Below the pieces are notes generated by a model. It saw only the letters and a list, made by a program, of their open reading frames with translations, did not search any database and was not told where the DNA came from. The position numbers were made by a program, and so were the translations under genes. Shown piece after piece: positions 12,541 through 15,229 of a stretch of DNA of 15,229 nucleotides. The DNA is from Actinomycetes bacterium (GTDB taxonomy: Bacteria; Actinomycetota; Thermoleophilia; Solirubrobacterales; 70-9): assembly GCA_023434465.1 (NCBI GenBank), contig JAEYSQ010000028.1, forward strand, positions 1 to 15,229, read 5' to 3'. The first letter of the stretch is position 1, and each line of letters opens with the position of its first letter.

Positions 12541-14526
12541 TTACTCCTCGTCGGAGCGGAGGTCGGTCATGCCACCGGCGTACCCGGGCCGCGGCGGCGT
12601 CGGCTGCGGATCCGGGGTCTGTCCCGAGGGAGGGGTATTGACCGGTTCCGGTTCAGACGGGTAATCCGCTTCTTCATTCTCCTCACCGGGCGGGAAGACC
12701 TCTTCCTCGCTGGCGCCTTCGAGCAGGGCAACGAACTGTTCCGCGTCGATCGTCTCGCGGACCAGCAGTATCTCGGAGACCCGCTCAAGGTCGTCACGGC
12801 GCTGGTCGAGGATGTCGCGAGCGGTCTGATGCGCATTCTCGACGATGCGGCGGATCTCGTCGTCAATTTCCCGGGCGATCTCGTCCGAGTAATCCGGCTC
12901 GGAACCCATCTCGCGGCCGAGGAAGGGCTGGCCACGATCGTGACCGAAGACCCGCGGGCCGAGACGCTCCGACATGCCGAAGCGCATGACCATCTGCTTG
13001 GCCGTCGCGGTGACTTTCTCGAGGTCGTTCGAAGCACCGGTAGTGACTTCGTTGAAGACCAGTTCCTCGGCGGCCCGGCCGCCCAGGGTCATCGCCATAG
13101 TTTCGCTCAGTTCGGCTCTCGAGGTGAGGAACTTGTCCTCGGCCGGCAACGAGATCGTGTACCCGAGCGCCTGCCCACGGCTGATCACCGAAACCTTGTG
13201 GACCGGATCGCAGTTGGGCAGCAGGTGGCCGACGATCGCGTGCCCCATCTCGTGGTAGGCGGTGATCTTTCGTTCCTTCTCGGACATGATGCGGGTCTTC
13301 TTCTCGGGGCCCGCAATCACCCGCATGATGCCCTCTTCGAGCTCGTTCTGGGTGATCTCGCGCTTGCCCGAGCGAGCCGTAAGCAGGGCGGCCTCGTTGA
13401 TCAGGTTGGAAAGGTCGGCGCCCGTGAAACCCGGAGTCTGGCCGGCCAGGGCGTCGAGATCGATCTCACCGGCCAGCGGCTTGCCCCTTGAGTGGACTTC
13501 GAGGATCTTCTTCCGGCCCTGGCGATCGGGACGGTCGACCGCGACCTGGCGATCGAAACGGCCCGGACGAAGCAGGGCCGGGTCAAGGATGTCGGGCCGG
13601 TTGGTGGCGGCGATCAGGATGATGTTGTCCTTGATCTCGAAGCCGTCCATCTCGACCAGCAGCTGGTTGAGGGTCTGCTCGCGTTCGTCGTGACCGCCAC
13701 CCATGCCGGCGCCCCGATGGCGACCGACCGCGTCGATCTCGTCCATGAAGATGATGCAGGGTGAGTTCTGCTTTGCCTGCTCGAAGAGATCGCGAACGCG
13801 GCTCGCACCGACGCCGACGAACATTTCGACGAAATCGGAACCCGAGATCGAGAAGAATGGAACTCCGGCCTCGCCGGCGACCGCCCTTGCGAGCAGGGTC
13901 TTGCCGGTACCGGGCGGTCCGTAGAGCAGAACGCCCTTCGGAATCCGGGCACCGAGCGACTGGAACTTCTTCGGGGTCTGCAGGAACTCCTTGATCTCGT
14001 GCAGTTCCTGGACTGCCTCGTCGGCTCCGGCCACGTCCTTGAAGGTGATCTTTGGCGCGTCGACCGCCATCTTCTTGGCTTTCGACTTGCCGAAACTCAT
14101 CACCCTGGAACCGCCGCCCTGCATCTGGTTCATCAGGAAGATCCAGAAACCGAAAAACAGCAGGAAGGGCAGGATGTAAGTGAGCATCGAAAGAATGCTG
14201 CTGCCGCCGGTGCCCTTGACCGTGGTCGAAACTTCGCCTTCGCGAAGCTGATTGATCAGGCTCTGTTCGGTGTTCGGCGGATAGCCGGTCTCGAACTTCT
14301 CGCCTTCGGAATCGGATCCGTCGGCGGCCTTCTCGGTGACGTCAAGCGAGTTGTTCTTCGTGTTGACCGTGACCGAGTCGATCTCGCCCTTGTCGACCAT
14401 GGTCAGGAACTCGTTGTATGTCGGCGGCTTTTCGCCGCTGTCCGGGCTGATCACGCGCTGCGCGACGAAGGCCAGGATGACCACCAGCAGGATGGGAAAT
14501 GCTGCGCTCTTGAAAAACCGTTTCAA
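12541..14526 (-). CDS. ftsH: ATP-dependent zinc metalloprotease FtsH
   Basis: 661 residues; membrane AAA protease that degrades misfolded and regulatory membrane and cytosolic proteins as a hexamer. The first membrane helix is at about 8-24, an external domain at about 30-108, and the second helix at about 111-132. The AAA module has Walker A GPPGTGKT (203-210), Walker B IIFMDE (258-263), the pore segment MFVG (235-238), and the second region of homology from AATNRPDILDPALLRPGRFDR. The zinc site is HEMGH (425-429), with Asp501 in ASNDLEKVT as the third ligand. Residues after about 605 form an acidic then proline-rich tail lacking in short homologues. The start is TTG at 14526 (LPILLV helix follows soon after); GGAAAG about 11 nt upstream is the best ribosome site. 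It lies 118 bp after hpt, a common pairing. Confidence 0.97.
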   Translation of the reverse strand: MKRFFKSAAFPILLVVILAFVAQRVISPDSGEKPPTYNEFLTMVDKGEIDSVTVNTKNNSLDVTEKAADGSDSEGEKFETGYPPNTEQSLINQLREGEVSTTVKGTGGSSILSMLTYILPFLLFFGFWIFLMNQMQGGGSRVMSFGKSKAKKMAVDAPKITFKDVAGADEAVQELHEIKEFLQTPKKFQSLGARIPKGVLLYGPPGTGKTLLARAVAGEAGVPFFSISGSDFVEMFVGVGASRVRDLFEQAKQNSPCIIFMDEIDAVGRHRGAGMGGGHDEREQTLNQLLVEMDGFEIKDNIILIAATNRPDILDPALLRPGRFDRQVAVDRPDRQGRKKILEVHSRGKPLAGEIDLDALAGQTPGFTGADLSNLINEAALLTARSGKREITQNELEEGIMRVIAGPEKKTRIMSEKERKITAYHEMGHAIVGHLLPNCDPVHKVSVISRGQALGYTISLPAEDKFLTSRAELSETMAMTLGGRAAEELVFNEVTTGASNDLEKVTATAKQMVMRFGMSERLGPRVFGHDRGQPFLGREMGSEPDYSDEIAREIDDEIRRIVENAHQTARDILDQRRDDLERVSEILLVRETIDAEQFVALLEGASEEEVFPPGEENEEADYPSEPEPVNTPPSGQTPDPQPTPPRPGYAGGMTDLRSDEE

Positions 14527-14644
14527 ATTCCGGGTCGCTTTCCAGGGCCGACGGAGGGCATTTCCCGCCGCTTGGCCGAATTGTCAGACTAGCAGGGAGA
14601 ACCCTTCAGACAGCGTGGGAGAGCGGTGCCGGGAAGAAGAATTG
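14527..14644 (-). promoter_or_regulatory. hpt-ftsH intergenic region with weak ftsH promoter candidate
   Basis: A TAGTCT on the minus strand (14591-14586) fits TANNNT and would give ftsH a leader of about 52 nt; no good -35 was found. A 10-bp perfect direct repeat, GAATTGTCAG, occurs at 14578-14587 and again at 14639-14648 over the hpt stop. A short AGGG-TTCT-CCCT hairpin lies between. ftsH may also be read through from hpt. Confidence 0.25.
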
Positions 14645-15208
14645 TCAGCGTCCGGGGACCGCGTCCTCGGGCAGCAACGCGACGTGGTCAAGGTTGCGAT
14701 AACGCTGGGCGAAGTCGAGGCCGTAGCCGACCACGAACTCGTTCGGAATCTCGAACCCCGTGTAGCGGATCGGAACTTCGACCCGCCGGCGCTCTGGCTT
14801 GGCGAGGAGCGTGCAGACTTCGAGCGTGGCCGGGTCGCGGGCCCGGAGATTCCGCATCAGGTAGTTGAGAGTCAGCCCCGAATCGACGATGTCCTCCACG
14901 ATCAGCACGTCGCGACCCTCGATCGAGTCGTCCAGATCCTTGAGGATTCGCACCCCCCCTGAGGAATCGCGCGAAGACCCGTAACTGGAAACGGCCATGA
15001 AGTCGATCTCGCAGGGAACCGAGAGGTGACGCAGCAAATCCGCGATGAAAACCACGGCCCCGCGCAGCACCCCCACCATGACCAGGTCCTTGCCAGCGTA
15101 ATCACGGCTTAGCTGGGCTCCGAGTTCGGACACCTTCGCCTGAAGTTCTTCGGCGGTAATCAGGACCTCGCCCACGGAGGCGAGTGTGTTCGGAGGCGTC
15201 ACAGCCAT
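14645..15208 (-). CDS. hpt: Hypoxanthine (hypoxanthine-guanine) phosphoribosyltransferase
   Basis: 187 residues; purine salvage enzyme converting hypoxanthine or guanine with PRPP to IMP or GMP. LVMVGVLRGAVVFIADL (42-58) is the pyrophosphate-loop region. SSYGSS (74-79) marks the flexible loop. VLIVEDIVDSG (101-111) is the PRPP-binding signature. AKPERR (Lys137) and PNEFVVGYGLDFAQRYRNL carry base-recognition residues. Length fits the family. The ATG at 15208 has no Shine-Dalgarno but has a -10-like TAGACT 7 nt upstream. In relatives hpt usually follows tilS, which would lie just outside the right edge. Confidence 0.95.
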   Translation of the reverse strand: MAVTPPNTLASVGEVLITAEELQAKVSELGAQLSRDYAGKDLVMVGVLRGAVVFIADLLRHLSVPCEIDFMAVSSYGSSRDSSGGVRILKDLDDSIEGRDVLIVEDIVDSGLTLNYLMRNLRARDPATLEVCTLLAKPERRRVEVPIRYTGFEIPNEFVVGYGLDFAQRYRNLDHVALLPEDAVPGR

Positions 15209-15215
15209 CGCGGCC

Positions 15216-15221
15216 AGTCTA
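15216..15221 (-). promoter_or_regulatory. Likely -10 (TAGACT) for a leaderless hpt transcript
   Basis: On the minus strand TAGACT (15221-15216) fits TANNNT, ends 7 nt before the hpt ATG, and no ribosome site lies between. The -35 region is outside the window. Confidence 0.4.
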
Positions 15222-15229
15222 GAGGCATC

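Noticed and set aside
12733..12741. GAACTGTTC as a LexA-like half-site pair
   Set aside because: Only one base between the half sites and located inside the ftsH coding region.
12829..13491. 220-residue open frame antisense to ftsH
   Set aside because: Mirror of the strongly conserved AAA and protease domains; no independent support.

Overview
The window is high-GC chromosomal DNA (no plasmid, phage or insertion-sequence signature) that reads like an actinobacterium. The order hpt-ftsH ... folP-folB-folK ... coaX-dus ... greA is a conserved actinobacterial housekeeping cluster. The accessory genes (Rv2578c-type radical SAM protein, DUF2855 protein, small secreted S1 protease, rhodocoxin-reductase-like flavoprotein), frequent GTG/TTG starts and an actinobacterial LexA box agree. 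My best guess is the class Thermoleophilia (Solirubrobacterales), but that is inference from gene content, not a database match.

Layout, left to right. 1-53 is the N-terminus of greA (minus), preceded by a good -10 box and a leader of about 100 nt. 159-2822 is a tightly overlapped leftward operon, coaX -> dus -> alpha/beta hydrolase; the hydrolase resembles animal MEST/PEG1 and has an Asp nucleophile. 2914-3660 is a glutathione-S-transferase-like protein (plus), convergent with an NADH:ferredoxin-reductase-type flavoprotein (3712-4923, minus). 5041-5874 is a secreted trypsin-like protease (plus). A strong two-part hairpin terminator separates it from a convergent DUF2855 protein (5956-7044, minus). 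7131-8081 is a radical SAM protein with a perfect 14-bp SOS (LexA) box at its start. Its 3' end overlaps the convergent folK by 40 bp.

8042-11183 is a leftward operon: flavin monoamine oxidase -> folP -> folB -> folK. The three folate genes supply dihydropteroate synthase, dihydroneopterin aldolase and HPPK. The oxidase keeps the hallmark residues of mammalian MAO, including the cysteine that binds FAD covalently, and it occupies the upstream place where folE often sits in related clusters. Divergent from it is a membrane-anchored CapA-like metallophosphatase (11236-12492, plus), apparently driven by overlapping back-to-back -10 elements. A hairpin terminator lies between this gene and the convergent ftsH (12541-14526, minus). 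hpt (14645-15208, minus) is complete at the right edge.

Themes worth a second look are the LexA box on the radical SAM gene, the MAO-type enzyme translationally coupled to folP, the MEST-like hydrolase in the coaX/dus operon, and several promoters whose -10 lies only 6-10 nt from the start codon, as in leaderless actinobacterial transcripts. I found no CRISPR array, tRNA, rRNA, insertion sequence or obvious pseudogene, and no intergenic gap exceeds 300 bases.
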